Assembly (NCBI GenBank): GCA_001298545.1
Contig: LJCX01000019.1
Span: forward strand, 186,001 to 250,000
Source: Actinobacteria bacterium OV320
GTDB lineage: Bacteria > Actinomycetota > Actinomycetes > Streptomycetales > Streptomycetaceae
Reading direction: 5' to 3'
Length of the DNA: 64,000 nt
The stretch's first letter is position 1. The number at the start of each line of letters is the position of its first letter. Shown here in pieces: positions 9,441 through 18,585 of the stretch. Under the pieces are notes generated by a model. That model was given only the letters and a program-made list of their open reading frames with translations, had not been told where the DNA came from and ran no database searches. A program made the translations under genes and the position numbers.

Positions 9441-11039
9441 GTGATCGATATCAACGAGTCCGTGATGCAGTTCCTTCTGGCATTCATCGTGGTCGGCCCG
9501 CTTCTCGGCGCCGCCGCCGCTCTTCTGCCGGCTCCGCCCGGGCTGAAGGGGAAGTCACCCGAGCAGGCCGTGCTGCGCCACGGCATGACCGTGACCGGCG
9601 CGATCCTCATCGCCGCGATCGTCCTCGCGCTCGGCTTCGACCACGACCATCCGTCGAAGATGCAGGCCACCACGGACATCAGCTGGATCCCCGCACTCGA
9701 CGTGCGCATCCACCTCGGCATCGACGGCATCTCCCTCCCCCTGCTGGTCCTGACCGCGCTGCTGACCTTCCTCTGCGCGGTGTACTCCTACTTCAAGCGG
9801 CAACAGCAGCCGCCGGCGCAGCAGACCGCGGACCCGTCCCCGAAAGCCTTCGTCGCGCTCGTGCTCGTCCTGGAGTCCGGCACGCTCGCGGCCTTCGCCG
9901 TCCTCGACCTGCTGCTGTTCTTCCTCGCCTTCGAGATGGTCCTCGTCCCGATGTACTTCCTCATCGCCCGCTGGGGCGGCGCGGGCCGGACCCAGGCCGC
10001 CTGGAAGTTCATCCTGTTCACCCTGCTCGGATCCGTGGTCATGCTGCTCGGCCTGCTCCTGATCGGAATCAAGGCGGGCACCTTCGACATGGTGGCACTC
10101 GCCACTGACAACGGCCGGTCGCTGACCACATCCGTGCAGGTCATCGCCGTTCTCGCGATCGGGATCGGGCTCGCCGTCAAGACCCCGATGTGGCCGCTGC
10201 ACAGCTGGCTGCCCGACGCCCACACCGCCGCTCCGACCGTCGGTTCGGTCCTGCTGGCGGGAGTGCTGCTGAAAATGGGCACGTACGGGTTCGTCCGGAT
10301 CCTGCTGCCCGTCGCGCCGGACGGCTTCCGCACCTTCGCGCCCTACCTCGCGGCCTTCGCCGTCGTCGGGATCATCTACGGATCCCTGGCCTGCCTGGCC
10401 CTCGCCAAGCGGGGCGCGAAAGGCGACCTCAAACGCCTCATCGCCTACTCCTCCGTCGGTCACATGGGTTTCGTCCTGCTCGGCATCGCGACCATGACCC
10501 CGACCGGCGTGAACGGCGCCCTGTTCGCCAACATCGCCCACGGCCTCATCACCGGCCTCCTCTTCTTCCTGGTCGGAGGGCTGAAGGACCGCACCGGCAC
10601 CACCGATCTGGACACCCTCGCCGAGCAGACCGGCGCCGCGCTGTACGGCAGGACGCCCCGCCTCGGCGGCCTCCTCGCCTTCGCCGCCGTCGCCTCCCTC
10701 GGCCTGCCGGGCCTCGCCGGCTTCTGGGGCGAGATGCTGGCCCTGTTCGGCGCCTTCGACCCCGCCGACGACCTGAGTCGGCCCGCCTTCCTCACCTTCA
10801 CGGCGATCGCCGCGTTCGGCACCCTGCTGACGGCCGCGTACCTGCTCGTCGTGGTCCGCCGCGTCTGCATGGGCGTCGTCCCGCAGGACGCTCCGCGCCT
10901 CGCCGACGTGCAGACCTACGAGTTCGCGGCCTGGGCCCCGCTCGTCGCCCTCACCGTCGTCGCCGGCCTGTGGCCGAAGGCCCTCCTCGGGCTGACCGAC
11001 CCGGCCGTGCAACAGCTCCTCGCAGGAGGCACCCGATGA
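9441..11039 (+). CDS. nuoM: NADH-quinone oxidoreductase subunit M
   Basis: Antiporter-like proton pump subunit, 532 residues, about 14 helices. Family marks are FEMVLVPMYFLIARWGG (essential glutamate), AVKTPMWPLHSWLPDAHTAAP and KRLIAYSSVGHMGFV. The GTG at 9441 gives the shortest gap to nuoL and keeps the expected N-terminus. An inserted polar stretch QQQPPAQQTADPS lies after the third helix. The nuoN ATG overlaps its TGA. Confidence 0.95.
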   Translation: MIDINESVMQFLLAFIVVGPLLGAAAALLPAPPGLKGKSPEQAVLRHGMTVTGAILIAAIVLALGFDHDHPSKMQATTDISWIPALDVRIHLGIDGISLPLLVLTALLTFLCAVYSYFKRQQQPPAQQTADPSPKAFVALVLVLESGTLAAFAVLDLLLFFLAFEMVLVPMYFLIARWGGAGRTQAAWKFILFTLLGSVVMLLGLLLIGIKAGTFDMVALATDNGRSLTTSVQVIAVLAIGIGLAVKTPMWPLHSWLPDAHTAAPTVGSVLLAGVLLKMGTYGFVRILLPVAPDGFRTFAPYLAAFAVVGIIYGSLACLALAKRGAKGDLKRLIAYSSVGHMGFVLLGIATMTPTGVNGALFANIAHGLITGLLFFLVGGLKDRTGTTDLDTLAEQTGAALYGRTPRLGGLLAFAAVASLGLPGLAGFWGEMLALFGAFDPADDLSRPAFLTFTAIAAFGTLLTAAYLLVVVRRVCMGVVPQDAPRLADVQTYEFAAWAPLVALTVVAGLWPKALLGLTDPAVQQLLAGGTR

Positions 11040-12571
11040 GCGCCCTGGCCCAGCCCGTGTTCCAGCCCCTGGCCGAGTCGGTGGTCCAGTCCGTCGACTG
11101 GCTGGCCATCGCGCCGCCCGCCCTCGCGGCGGTCGTGGCCCTCGTCGTCCTCGTCGCCGACCTTTTCGTCGGCGACGCCCGCAAACCGCTCCTCGGCTGG
11201 CTGTCGGTAGCGGGACTCGCCGCCGCCACGGCCCTCCTCCTGCCCCTCCTGGACGGCGACCGCTCCACCTTCTGCCTGACCGGCGACACACGCGTGTGCA
11301 GCTACACGGCAGACCGCTTCACCCTCGTCATCCAGTTCCTGGTGCTCGGGGGAGCGCTGCTGGCGGCCCTGCTGTCGGTCACCGCCCTGAAGGACGCGCG
11401 CGGGCGACTTCCCGAAGGCGAGTTCTGGTTCCTGCTGCTGTCCTCCGCCGCGGGAGCCGCCCTGCTGCCCGCCTCCCGCGACCTCGCCACCCTCATCGTC
11501 GCCCTGGAGGTCGCCTCCCTGCCCGCCTTCGCCCTGGTCGGCATCCGGCACGGCGACCGCCGGTCCTCCGAGGCGGCCCTGAAGTTCTTCCTGTCGTCCG
11601 TCACCGCGACCACCGTCAGCCTCCTGGGCATCAGCTTCGTGTACGCGACGACCGGAACCCTCTACCTCACCCAGGTCGCCGACCGCATCCAGCACGTCGA
11701 CGGCCGACTGGACACCCTGGCCCAGACCGGCGTGGTCCTCACCCTGATCGGCTTCGCCTTCAAGACGGCCGCCGTCCCCTTCCACTTCTGGGTCCCCGAC
11801 ACCTACGTCGGAGCCCCGCTGCCCATCGCCGCCTACCTGTCGGTCGTCGGCAAGGCGGTCGGCTTCTCCGGCCTCATCCTCGTCACCGTCATCGGCTTCC
11901 CCTCGTACGCCGACGTCTGGGGCCCCGCACTGGCCGTACTGGCCGCCCTCACCATGACCGTCGGCAACGTCGGCGCCCTCCGTCAGCAAGCCACGCGCGC
12001 GTACAGCGCCGTACGCCTGCTCGCCTGGTCCTCCGTGGGCCAGGCCGGCTACCTCCTCGTACCGATCGCCGCCGCCGCGTACTCCGACGACGCCGAGCAC
12101 GCCATCGGCTCCACCGTCGCCTACGCCCTCATGTACGCCGCGGTGAACCTGGGCGCCTTCGCGGTGGCCGCCCTGGTGGGCCGTACCAGCGCGACGAACC
12201 GGATCACGGACTACCGGGGCCTCTACGCCAAGCACCCGGCGGCGGCCCTGCTCCTGGCCTTCTTCCTGCTCTGCCTCGCCGGACTGCCACCCGGCATCAT
12301 CGGCCTCTTCGCGAAGGTCACCGTGTTCTCGGCAGCCGTCGACGCGGGCCTCGGCTGGCTCGCGGTCGTCATGGCCGTCAACGTGGTGATCGCCCTGTAC
12401 TACTACCTCCAGTGGACGGCGCTGCTCTTCCGCGCCCCCGAAGGCGAGCCCGAGAAGCACCGCGTCCCCGCCCCGCTCACCGCCGCGATCACCCTCACAG
12501 CGGCCCTCGGCATCGCCCTCTCCGGAGCACCCCAGCTGGTCCTGCGCTTCACCGACACCGGCCTCTTCTGA
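11036..12571 (+). CDS. nuoN: NADH-quinone oxidoreductase subunit N
   Basis: Third antiporter-like pump subunit, 511 residues, about 14 helices. Recognisable parts are ALEVASLPAFALVG (key glutamate), FKTAAVPFHFWVPDTYVGAP and RLLAWSSVGQAGYLLVP. Start is the ATGA overlap with nuoM. It is the last gene of the nuo cluster; about 200 bp separate it from htpX, so htpX probably has its own promoter. Confidence 0.95.
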   Translation: MSALAQPVFQPLAESVVQSVDWLAIAPPALAAVVALVVLVADLFVGDARKPLLGWLSVAGLAAATALLLPLLDGDRSTFCLTGDTRVCSYTADRFTLVIQFLVLGGALLAALLSVTALKDARGRLPEGEFWFLLLSSAAGAALLPASRDLATLIVALEVASLPAFALVGIRHGDRRSSEAALKFFLSSVTATTVSLLGISFVYATTGTLYLTQVADRIQHVDGRLDTLAQTGVVLTLIGFAFKTAAVPFHFWVPDTYVGAPLPIAAYLSVVGKAVGFSGLILVTVIGFPSYADVWGPALAVLAALTMTVGNVGALRQQATRAYSAVRLLAWSSVGQAGYLLVPIAAAAYSDDAEHAIGSTVAYALMYAAVNLGAFAVAALVGRTSATNRITDYRGLYAKHPAAALLLAFFLLCLAGLPPGIIGLFAKVTVFSAAVDAGLGWLAVVMAVNVVIALYYYLQWTALLFRAPEGEPEKHRVPAPLTAAITLTAALGIALSGAPQLVLRFTDTGLF

Positions 12572-12773
12572 GCCCGCACGCGCGCGCACGCCCCCGTCCT
12601 CACCCGGACGGCCCACACCCATGCCCGCAAGCACAAGGGAACTAGTGCATCCCGCCTGGCGTTGACCAGTACGGGAAGGTGCACTGGATGTGACACCACG
12701 GCACAGTGCCACCGGACAAGAGCAAGATTCGCAAGCAAAGGGTTCCCCTGCTGCACGACTTGGAGGGCGTACC

Positions 12774-13637
12774 GTGCACCGCCGGCACAACGGGCTCAGG
12801 ACCGCAGTACTCCTCGGGGGACTGTCCGCACTCATCATCGTCATCGGCAGCTTCTTCGGCCGCATGGGGCTGGTCATCGCGGTCCTGATCGCACTCGGCA
12901 CCAACGCGTACGCGTACTGGAACAGCGACAAGCTGGCGCTACGCGCGATGCGGGCCCGCCCGGTGAGCGAGTTCGAGGCTCCCGCCCTGTACCGGATGGT
13001 CCGCGAGCTCTCCACCCAGGCCCGTCAGCCCATGCCCCGCCTGTACATCTCCCCGACCGAGGCGCCCAACGCCTTCGCCACCGGCCGCAACCCGCGCAAC
13101 GCCGCCGTGTGCTGCACGGACGGCATCCTGCGCATCCTCGACGAGCGCGAACTGCGCGGTGTCATCGGCCACGAGCTCAGCCACGTCTACAACCGGGACA
13201 TCCTCATCTCCTCGGTCGCCGGAGCGCTCGCCTCCGTGATCATGTTCCTGGTCAACTTCGCCTGGCTGATCCCGATCGGCCGCTCGGACGACGACGACGG
13301 TCCCGGCATCCTCGGCATGCTCCTGATCATGATTCTCGGCCCGCTCGCCGCCAGCGTCATCCAACTCGCCATCAGCCGCTCCCGTGAGTACGAGGCGGAC
13401 GCCTCGGGCGCGCAGCTCACCGGCGACCCGCTGGCCCTCGCGAGCGCGCTGCGCAAACTGGAGACGGGCACCAAGCAGCTCCCACTGCCCCCGGAGCCCC
13501 GCATCGAGACCGCGAGCCACATGATGATCGCGAATCCCTTCCGCCCGGGCCAGGGACTCTCCAAGATGTTCTCGACGCATCCGCCGATGGCGGACCGTAT
13601 CGCCCGGCTCGAGAAAATGGCAGGTCGCCACCAGTGA
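12774..13637 (+). CDS. htpX: Membrane zinc metalloprotease, M48 family (HtpX)
   Basis: 287 residues. Two N-terminal helices anchor it in the membrane, then comes the catalytic GHELSH zinc site (about residue 125), two further helices, and the third zinc ligand in [15 protein letters not shown]. HtpX proteases degrade damaged membrane proteins under stress. The GTG at 12774 is preferred to the upstream ATG because GGAGGG lies six bases before it and the family N-terminus starts here. It overlaps yccF by four bases. A TTGACC (12662-12667) followed 17-18 bases later by a poor -10 could be its promoter. Confidence 0.92.
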   Translation: MHRRHNGLRTAVLLGGLSALIIVIGSFFGRMGLVIAVLIALGTNAYAYWNSDKLALRAMRARPVSEFEAPALYRMVRELSTQARQPMPRLYISPTEAPNAFATGRNPRNAAVCCTDGILRILDERELRGVIGHELSHVYNRDILISSVAGALASVIMFLVNFAWLIPIGRSDDDDGPGILGMLLIMILGPLAASVIQLAISRSREYEADASGAQLTGDPLALASALRKLETGTKQLPLPPEPRIETASHMMIANPFRPGQGLSKMFSTHPPMADRIARLEKMAGRHQ

Positions 13638-14026
13638 AGACCATCCTGAACGTCATCTGGCTGATCCTGAGCGGATTCTGGCTGTTCCTCGCCTACCTGG
13701 CCGCGGGAGTGCTGCTCTGCATCACGATCATCGGCATTCCCTTCGGCATCGCCGCTTTCCGGATCGGTGTCTACGCCCTCTGGCCCTTCGGCTACACGAC
13801 GATCGAGCGCCGTGACGCGGGCGCGCCCTCCTGCGTCGGCAACGTGCTCTGGCTGGTGCTCGCCGGCTGGTGGCTGGCGATCGGGCACATCGTCACCGGA
13901 CTGCTGCTCTGCCTGACCATCATCGGCATCCCGTTCGGCATCGCGAACTTCAAGCTGATCCCGGTCTCGCTGTTCCCGCTGGGCCGCGAAATCGTGCCCT
14001 CGGACCAGCCGTTCGCCTCGCGCTGA
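13634..14026 (+). CDS. YccF domain-containing membrane protein
   Basis: 130 residues made of two tandem halves, each with a paired hydrophobic segment and the repeated signature [10 protein letters not shown] (residues about 33-42 and 94-103). This internal duplication is diagnostic of YccF proteins, whose function is not established. GTG start overlaps the htpX stop, so the two are co-translated. Confidence 0.9.
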   Translation: MKTILNVIWLILSGFWLFLAYLAAGVLLCITIIGIPFGIAAFRIGVYALWPFGYTTIERRDAGAPSCVGNVLWLVLAGWWLAIGHIVTGLLLCLTIIGIPFGIANFKLIPVSLFPLGREIVPSDQPFASR

Positions 14027-14110
14027 CGGTCCGAGCCCGGTCGGCTCGTGGTCCACGGCCCGTCAGCAGCCGGGCGGTCGGCTGCTCGACGGCGGCCCGC
14101 CGCTCGCCGG

Positions 14111-14137
14111 TTGTCCACAGGCGGTGGGTTGTCCACA
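14111..14137 (+). promoter_or_regulatory. Pair of DnaA-box sequences
   Basis: TTGTCCACA occurs at 14111-14119 and again at 14129-14137 in direct orientation, start-to-start distance 18 bp. This is the preferred Streptomyces form of the DnaA box. They lie in the gap between yccF and the SMI1-like gene, about 40-65 bp before the latter's ATG, and could act in transcription or DnaA titration. Binding is not shown by sequence alone. Confidence 0.5.
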
Positions 14138-14177
14138 GGCCGGCCCGGCTGTCAGTGGCGGCCTGCATCATGAACGC

Positions 14178-14750
14178 ATGACCGAGAACGAGCAGTTGTG
14201 GGCAAGGGTGGCGGCCAAGGCGGCCACCAACCGCCCCTGGGGTTGGCCGTCGCTCCCCAGCCCCGTGGACGCGGCCACCGTGGCCCGTGCCGAGACCGCA
14301 CTCGGCTTCCGCCTGCCGCCGCTGCTCGCCGACCTCTACCTGCGTATAGGGGACGGCGGATTCGGCCCGGAGTACGGCCTGCTGCCCCTGCTCGACAGCT
14401 CTCCGGCCGGTGAACCCGCCGCCGTCGCCCAGTACCTCGCCAACCGCGCAAGCGGCCGCGAAGACCCCGACTGGCCCTGGCCCGAGGGCGTCCTGCCGAT
14501 ATCCCACTGGGGCTGCGCGATGTACGCGTGCGTGGACTGCCGCTCCCCCCAGGCGACGGTCCTGCTCTTCGAACCGAACCCCGGCGACCCCGACAACGCC
14601 TGGTTCGTCGACGCCCCCAGCCTCACAGCCTGGCTGCAGGCCTGGCTCGACGGCACGGGCTGGTACGACAGCCTGAACGACGACCTGGAACCGACCCCCT
14701 GGACCGAGTTCCGCATACGCACGGCGGCGAACGGGGCGACGAAGCCGTAA
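14178..14750 (+). CDS. SMI1/KNR4 family protein
   Basis: 190 residues. The N-terminal part VARAETALGFRLPPLLADLYLRIGDGGFG matches the start of the SMI1/KNR4 (SUKH) fold. That fold is often found in immunity proteins against contact-dependent toxins, but also in many stand-alone bacterial proteins of unknown role. No toxin gene is adjacent, so an immunity role is not supported here. ATG 14178 was chosen because the family start begins there; the upstream in-frame sequence is the DnaA-box intergenic region. Monocistronic. Confidence 0.75.
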   Translation: MTENEQLWARVAAKAATNRPWGWPSLPSPVDAATVARAETALGFRLPPLLADLYLRIGDGGFGPEYGLLPLLDSSPAGEPAAVAQYLANRASGREDPDWPWPEGVLPISHWGCAMYACVDCRSPQATVLLFEPNPGDPDNAWFVDAPSLTAWLQAWLDGTGWYDSLNDDLEPTPWTEFRIRTAANGATKP

Positions 14751-14892
14751 CGGCTGCTGCCGCAGCCTGCTGTCGCGCACCCGTTGCCCGCGCACCCATT
14801 GCCCGGGCACCCGCCCGCCGCAGTCCGCAGTCCGCAGTCCGCGGCTCGCCGTCCGGCGCCCGCCGCCGCGGCCCGCCGTCGCTGTCGTCCGG

Positions 14893-16146
14893 CTACCGCG
14901 CGCCCGCCCAGCGCCGCCGTACCCCGTAAGCGAGCACGCCCACCGCCAGTACTCCCGCCCCCACGACCACCGAGGTCCTCGGCAGCGCGAACGCGAGCAC
15001 CACACAGCCCAGGAGCCCCACCGCGGGCAGCATCCGCTGCGCCGGGGCCGGATCTAGCGTCCAGGCCGACGCGTTGGCCACCGCGTAGTACGTCAGCACA
15101 CCGAAGGAGGAGAACCCGATCGCGCCCCGGACATCCACTGTGGCGGCCAGGACCGCGACCACCGCGCCCACTACGAGCTCGGCCCGGTGCGGTACCTGGA
15201 AGCGCGGGTGGACGGCGGCCAGGGCGCCGGGCAGATGCCGGTCCCGGGCCATGGCCAGCGTCGTGCGCGAGACGCCCAGAATGAGGGCGAGGAGCGAGCC
15301 CAGCGCCGCCACCGCTGCCCCGATCCGTACCACCGGCGCCAGCCCGGGCACCCCCGCCGCCCGCACCGCGTCGGCCAACGGCGCCCCCGCCCGTCCGAGA
15401 TCGTCCGGCCCCAGCACGGAGAGGACAGCGACCGTCACACACGCGTACACGACCAGAGCGATGCCCAGGGCCAGGGGGATCGCGCGCGGGATGGTGCGGG
15501 CCGGGTCACGCACCTCCTCGCCCAGGGTCGCGATGCGGGCGTACCCGGCGAAGGCGAAGAACAGCAGACCGGCGGCCGTCAGCACCCCGCCGACACCCCC
15601 GGAGACCCCGACGGCCAGCCGCCCGTCGTCGGACGCGCCGGACCCCAGGCACACGACCACCACGGAAGCGAGGACCGCCAGGACCACCGCCACGATCGCC
15701 CGCGTCAGCCAGGCCGACTTCTGGACGCCGCCGTAGTTCACCGCGGTCAGCGCCACCACGGCCGCGACCGCCACGGCGTGCGCCTGCGCCGGCCAGACGT
15801 ACGCACCGACCGTCAGAGCCATCGCCGCACAGGAGGCCGTCTTCCCGACCACGAACGACCAGCCCGCCAGATACCCCCAGAACGAGCCGAGCCGCTCGCG
15901 CCCGTACACGTACGTGCCGCCCGAGGCCGGATACAGCGCGGCGAGTCGCGCCGACGACATGGCGTTGCAGTAGGCGACCAGTGCGGCGAGCGCGAGTCCG
16001 AGCAGCAGTCCGGAGCCCGCGGCCTGCGCGGCGGGAGCGAGCGCCGCGAAGACGCCGGCACCGATCATCGAGCCGAGCCCGATGACCACGGCGTCGCCGA
16101 GGCCGAGTGTCCGCCGCAGTTCGGCGCGCGATCCGGACTGTGTCAT
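14893..16146 (-). CDS. APC-family amino-acid permease
   Basis: 417 residues, 12 hydrophobic segments. The N-terminus LRRTLGLGDAVVIGLGSMIGAGVFAALAPAA is the APC superfamily substrate-binding segment of the first helix, with the unwound GSMIGAG motif. YPASGGTYVYGRERLG and FFAFAGYARIATLGEEVRDPARTIPRAI are further family marks. Probably imports an amino acid or related amine; the substrate cannot be assigned. The start at 16146 gives MTQSGSRAELRR; the longer upstream frame is non-coding in character. Transcribed alone. Confidence 0.88.
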   Translation of the reverse strand: MTQSGSRAELRRTLGLGDAVVIGLGSMIGAGVFAALAPAAQAAGSGLLLGLALAALVAYCNAMSSARLAALYPASGGTYVYGRERLGSFWGYLAGWSFVVGKTASCAAMALTVGAYVWPAQAHAVAVAAVVALTAVNYGGVQKSAWLTRAIVAVVLAVLASVVVVCLGSGASDDGRLAVGVSGGVGGVLTAAGLLFFAFAGYARIATLGEEVRDPARTIPRAIPLALGIALVVYACVTVAVLSVLGPDDLGRAGAPLADAVRAAGVPGLAPVVRIGAAVAALGSLLALILGVSRTTLAMARDRHLPGALAAVHPRFQVPHRAELVVGAVVAVLAATVDVRGAIGFSSFGVLTYYAVANASAWTLDPAPAQRMLPAVGLLGCVVLAFALPRTSVVVGAGVLAVGVLAYGVRRRWAGAR

Positions 16147-16332
16147 GGGCCGCACCCTACTGATCGGCGGAACCACCGTGTGCCGTGGTGACGTCGTCCT
16201 CATCGACACGACCCGAACCCGCGTGCGACGCAGGACGCGGGGCGCGACGGAAACGAGCACAGCCCGTCCGGAGCGAGCGACATCACAGTGTCCGGACAGC
16301 GCGGGCACAGCACGGAAGGGCAGGTTCAGGAC

Positions 16333-16599
16333 ATGAGCATCATCAGCTGGATCATCCTGGGGTTGTTGGCCGGAGTAATCGCCAAGGTCCTGCTGCCGGG
16401 CCGCGACCCGGGCGGCTTCATCGGCACGACCCTCATCGGCGTCGCGGGCGCGTTCATCGGCGGCTGGATATCGGCCCGCTGGCTGGACCACCCCATCACC
16501 AAGGACTTCTACGACGGCGCGACCTGGGCCGCGGCGATCGGCGGTTCGCTGGTGCTGCTGATCGTCTATCGCCTGCTGTTCGGCAACTCACGCGACTGA
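16333..16599 (+). CDS. GlsB/YeaQ/YmgE-family stress membrane protein
   Basis: 88 residues with three hydrophobic helices. It begins MSIISWIILGLLAGVIAKVL, then PGRDPGGFIGTTLIGVAGAFIGG. This Gly-rich pattern is typical of the transglycosylase-associated/GlsB small membrane family, linked to envelope or general stress but with no defined activity. ATG 16333 follows GGTTCAGGA. Single gene. Confidence 0.88.
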   Translation: MSIISWIILGLLAGVIAKVLLPGRDPGGFIGTTLIGVAGAFIGGWISARWLDHPITKDFYDGATWAAAIGGSLVLLIVYRLLFGNSRD

Positions 16600-16690
16600 G
16601 CGCCTTCGCGGCGGACCGAACGAGAAGGGTGGGCACCTCACGGGCGCCCACCCTTGCTCGTAGCTGGCCGGCTCGCGTCCGTCCGGTCGA

Positions 16691-17179
16691 CTACCGGTAG
16701 TTCACGAACTGCAGAGCGAAGTCGAAGTCCTGGCCCTTGAGCAGGGTGATGACGGTCTGGAGGTCGTCGCGGCTCTTGGAGCTGACCCGCAGTTCCTCGC
16801 CCTGCACCTGGGCCTTCACGCCCTTGGGGCCCTCGTCGCGGATGAGCTTCGCGACCTTCTTCGCGTTGTCCTGGGAGATGCCCTCCTTGATCTCCGCGAA
16901 GAGCTTGTACTCCTTGCCGGAGAGCTGGGGCTCGCCCGCCTCCAGCGCCTTGAGGGAGATCCCGCGCTTGATCAGCTTGGACTGGAAGACGTCGAGGACG
17001 GCGTTGACCCGGTCCTCGGAGTTCGCCTCCATCAGGATCTTGTCACCGGACCACGAGATCGAGGCGCCGACGCCTTTGAAGTCGTAGCGCTGCGAGATTT
17101 CCTTGCCGGCCTGGTTGAGGGCGTTGTCGACCTCCTGCCGCTCGACCTTCGAGACGATGTCGAAACTGGAGTCGGCCAT
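16691..17179 (-). CDS. YajQ-family cyclic-di-GMP/nucleotide-binding protein
   Basis: 162 residues, full length. Begins [23 protein letters not shown] and shows the family run [16 protein letters not shown] and the C-terminal [16 protein letters not shown]. YajQ proteins have two ferredoxin-like domains; members in proteobacteria bind c-di-GMP, while the role in actinobacteria is less clear. AAGGAG lies upstream of the ATG at 17177-17179, deciding the start. Confidence 0.92.
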   Translation of the reverse strand: MADSSFDIVSKVERQEVDNALNQAGKEISQRYDFKGVGASISWSGDKILMEANSEDRVNAVLDVFQSKLIKRGISLKALEAGEPQLSGKEYKLFAEIKEGISQDNAKKVAKLIRDEGPKGVKAQVQGEELRVSSKSRDDLQTVITLLKGQDFDFALQFVNYR

Positions 17180-17404
17180 GTCCTGTGGCTCCTTGTATCG
17201 GGGTGCGTGTCGGGTGCGTATCGGCGTACGTGGGGGCGACCGCCGAACCCGGCGTGATCCCGGGCCGCATCCGCACAAGCCTAGTCATCCCACCCGCTCC
17301 GGGCGGTGAGGAATCAAGTGGCGAAGCACCCCTGGGCATCGGGTATCGTTTACGTCGTTGCCAGGGAGCACCGCCGAAAAGCGGTTCGAACAGGCGGCAA
17401 ACCC

Positions 17405-17486
17405 GGCGGTGTGCCCGAGCGGCCAAAGGGAGCAGACTGTAAATCTGCCGGCTCAGCCTTCCCAGGTTCGAATCCTGGCGCCGCCA
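17405..17486 (+). tRNA. tRNA-Tyr (GTA)
   Basis: 82-nt class II tRNA. The acceptor GGCGGTG pairs with CGCCGCC (17479-17485), followed by discriminator A. The anticodon loop is CTGTAAA with GTA at 17439-17441, and the T-arm is CCAGG-TTCGAAT-CCTGG. It has a long variable arm, as expected for bacterial tRNA-Tyr. CCA is not encoded. Confidence 0.96.
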
Positions 17487-17497
17487 CGCTGAGAACG

Positions 17498-17538
17498 AAG
17501 GGCCCGTTGCCTGCTTACACAGCAGGCAACGGGCCCTT
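17498..17538 (+). terminator. Terminator of tRNA-Tyr
   Basis: 18-bp perfect stem (17498-17515 with 17521-17538) around a five-base loop TACAC, starting 12 bases after the tRNA. Very stable; no long T tract, as is common in Streptomyces. Confidence 0.85.
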
Positions 17539-17866
17539 GGTCATGTTCCGCGGGCGAGTGGCGCACTGTCCCCCCGCTGTCTCGCATGCGAACGTCCGGT
17601 CCCGCTGTGTGCGGACGGGGCGTGGACGGGATTTCCGCAATGAGCCGAGGTCCCGCTCCGGAACTGTGCCAGGCGGGCAGGGCGGCGTGGCGAAGATCAT
17701 ATGGACGCTCGGCCGACGCCGATTCGAAGTGGCGGAGTGCGCGATCGCCGTTGTTCCGGAGCCCGACCGGTCACACGTGAACGGTTCGTGACCTGTGCAC
17801 CCACCTGGCACGTCAGCACGATGGTGGTGCTCTCTTTCGATGCGCCTACCAATCCTTGGGGGAACA
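17539..17866. other. Intergenic region with one inverted repeat
   Basis: About 330 bases between the tRNA-Tyr terminator and the secreted peptide gene. No convincing gene. One inverted repeat, GGTCAC-13 bases-GTGACC at 17769-17793, lies 74 bp before the peptide start and could be an operator or part of its promoter region. Confidence 0.4.
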
Positions 17867-18091
17867 GTGCGCAAGATCGGTCTTGCCCTCGCGACCGGCG
17901 TCGCCGGCGTCGCCGTCTTCATCGGGTCCGGCTCGGCCCAGGCCCTCACCTTCAACAACGACGCCTGCCTGGATCTCCGACAGGTCCAGGTCTGCGAGAA
18001 CCACACGCTCTACCGGTTCGTCCAGCCGGCGGGCCCGTCACTGAACCCGTGCGGCATGCCGTGGCAGTCCGTGCGCGCCGGCACCTGCTGA
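17867..18091 (+). CDS. Small secreted cysteine-containing peptide, unknown function
   Basis: 74 residues from GTG 17867, which follows TTGGGGGAA; an in-frame ATG at 17840 has a poorer ribosome site. The N-terminus VRKIGLALATGVAGVAVFIGSGSAQA is a classic Sec signal peptide with a likely cut after AQA. The mature part of about 48 residues has four cysteines (in NDACL, VCEN, NPCGM and the final GTC), suggesting two disulfides. It is not a chaplin or a recognised lanthipeptide precursor, and no modifying enzyme lies nearby. A hairpin terminator follows. Confidence 0.7.
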   Translation: MRKIGLALATGVAGVAVFIGSGSAQALTFNNDACLDLRQVQVCENHTLYRFVQPAGPSLNPCGMPWQSVRAGTC

Positions 18092-18161
18092 GCCGCGTCA
18101 CCGTCCGACAGCCGACGCCACCGACAGGGGCCGTTCGACCCCTGGTGCCGCCGTGCTGACC

Positions 18162-18207
18162 GAGGAACCCCTCCGAACTGCGCAGAGGCAGCGCGGAGGG
18201 GTTCCTC
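18162..18207 (+). terminator. Terminator after secreted peptide gene
   Basis: 14-bp perfect stem, GAGGAACCCCTCCG (18162-18175) pairing with 18194-18207, loop 18 bases. It may also serve the convergent gene ending at 18274. Confidence 0.75.
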
Positions 18208-18273
18208 GCGTGCGGGGGACAGAGGAACAGGGGGCAGGGGGACATGGAGACGCCTGTGCGGCGGCGACCCGCT

Positions 18274-18585
18274 TCACTTCCCTTCGGCGGGGTCTTCCGG
18301 GGGTTCGGAGCCCCCCGGCGAGGGTGTCTTCGCCGCTCTCTTCACCTCTGCCTCGACGTCGTTGCGTGGTCTGTTCTCGTCCTTGGCGTGTTCGGTCACC
18401 GCGGCCTGTACGTCCCGGGCGAGGTCGCGCCAGGCGCGCCAGGCGGTTTCGTAGGTGTCGGTCTGGATCTCCGGCCAGGGGGTGGCCGTGGGTGCGCCGT
18501 ACGTGTCCCGCAGCGCTTCGACCCTCGCGTGTGCCTCGTCGGCCGCGCGTTGCTTCTCCACGAGTTCCTCGAAGGTATGTGCCAC
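18274..18585 (-). CDS. Conserved hypothetical protein, alpha-helical
   Basis: 103 residues starting VAHTFEELVEKQRAADEAHA. The first ~80 residues look fully helical, with heptad-like spacing and regular Glu/Arg/Ala content. The last 25 are Pro/Gly/Glu rich (PSPGGSEPPEDPAEGK). Third-position GC is high throughout, supporting coding. No catalytic motif. The GTG at 18583-18585 has no Shine-Dalgarno sequence; TAGCAT lies 9-14 bases upstream on the same strand, so a leaderless transcript is plausible. Confidence 0.7.
   Translation of the reverse strand: MAHTFEELVEKQRAADEAHARVEALRDTYGAPTATPWPEIQTDTYETAWRAWRDLARDVQAAVTEHAKDENRPRNDVEAEVKRAAKTPSPGGSEPPEDPAEGK

Noticed and set aside
14178..14750. SMI1-like protein as an immunity protein of a polymorphic toxin
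   Set aside because: No toxin-like gene is adjacent, and SMI1/KNR4 proteins are also common as stand-alone genes.
17498..17538. The perfect repeat after tRNA-Tyr as an integration att site
   Set aside because: It is an inverted, not direct, repeat 12 bases beyond the tRNA; it is a hairpin terminator, and no mobile element follows.
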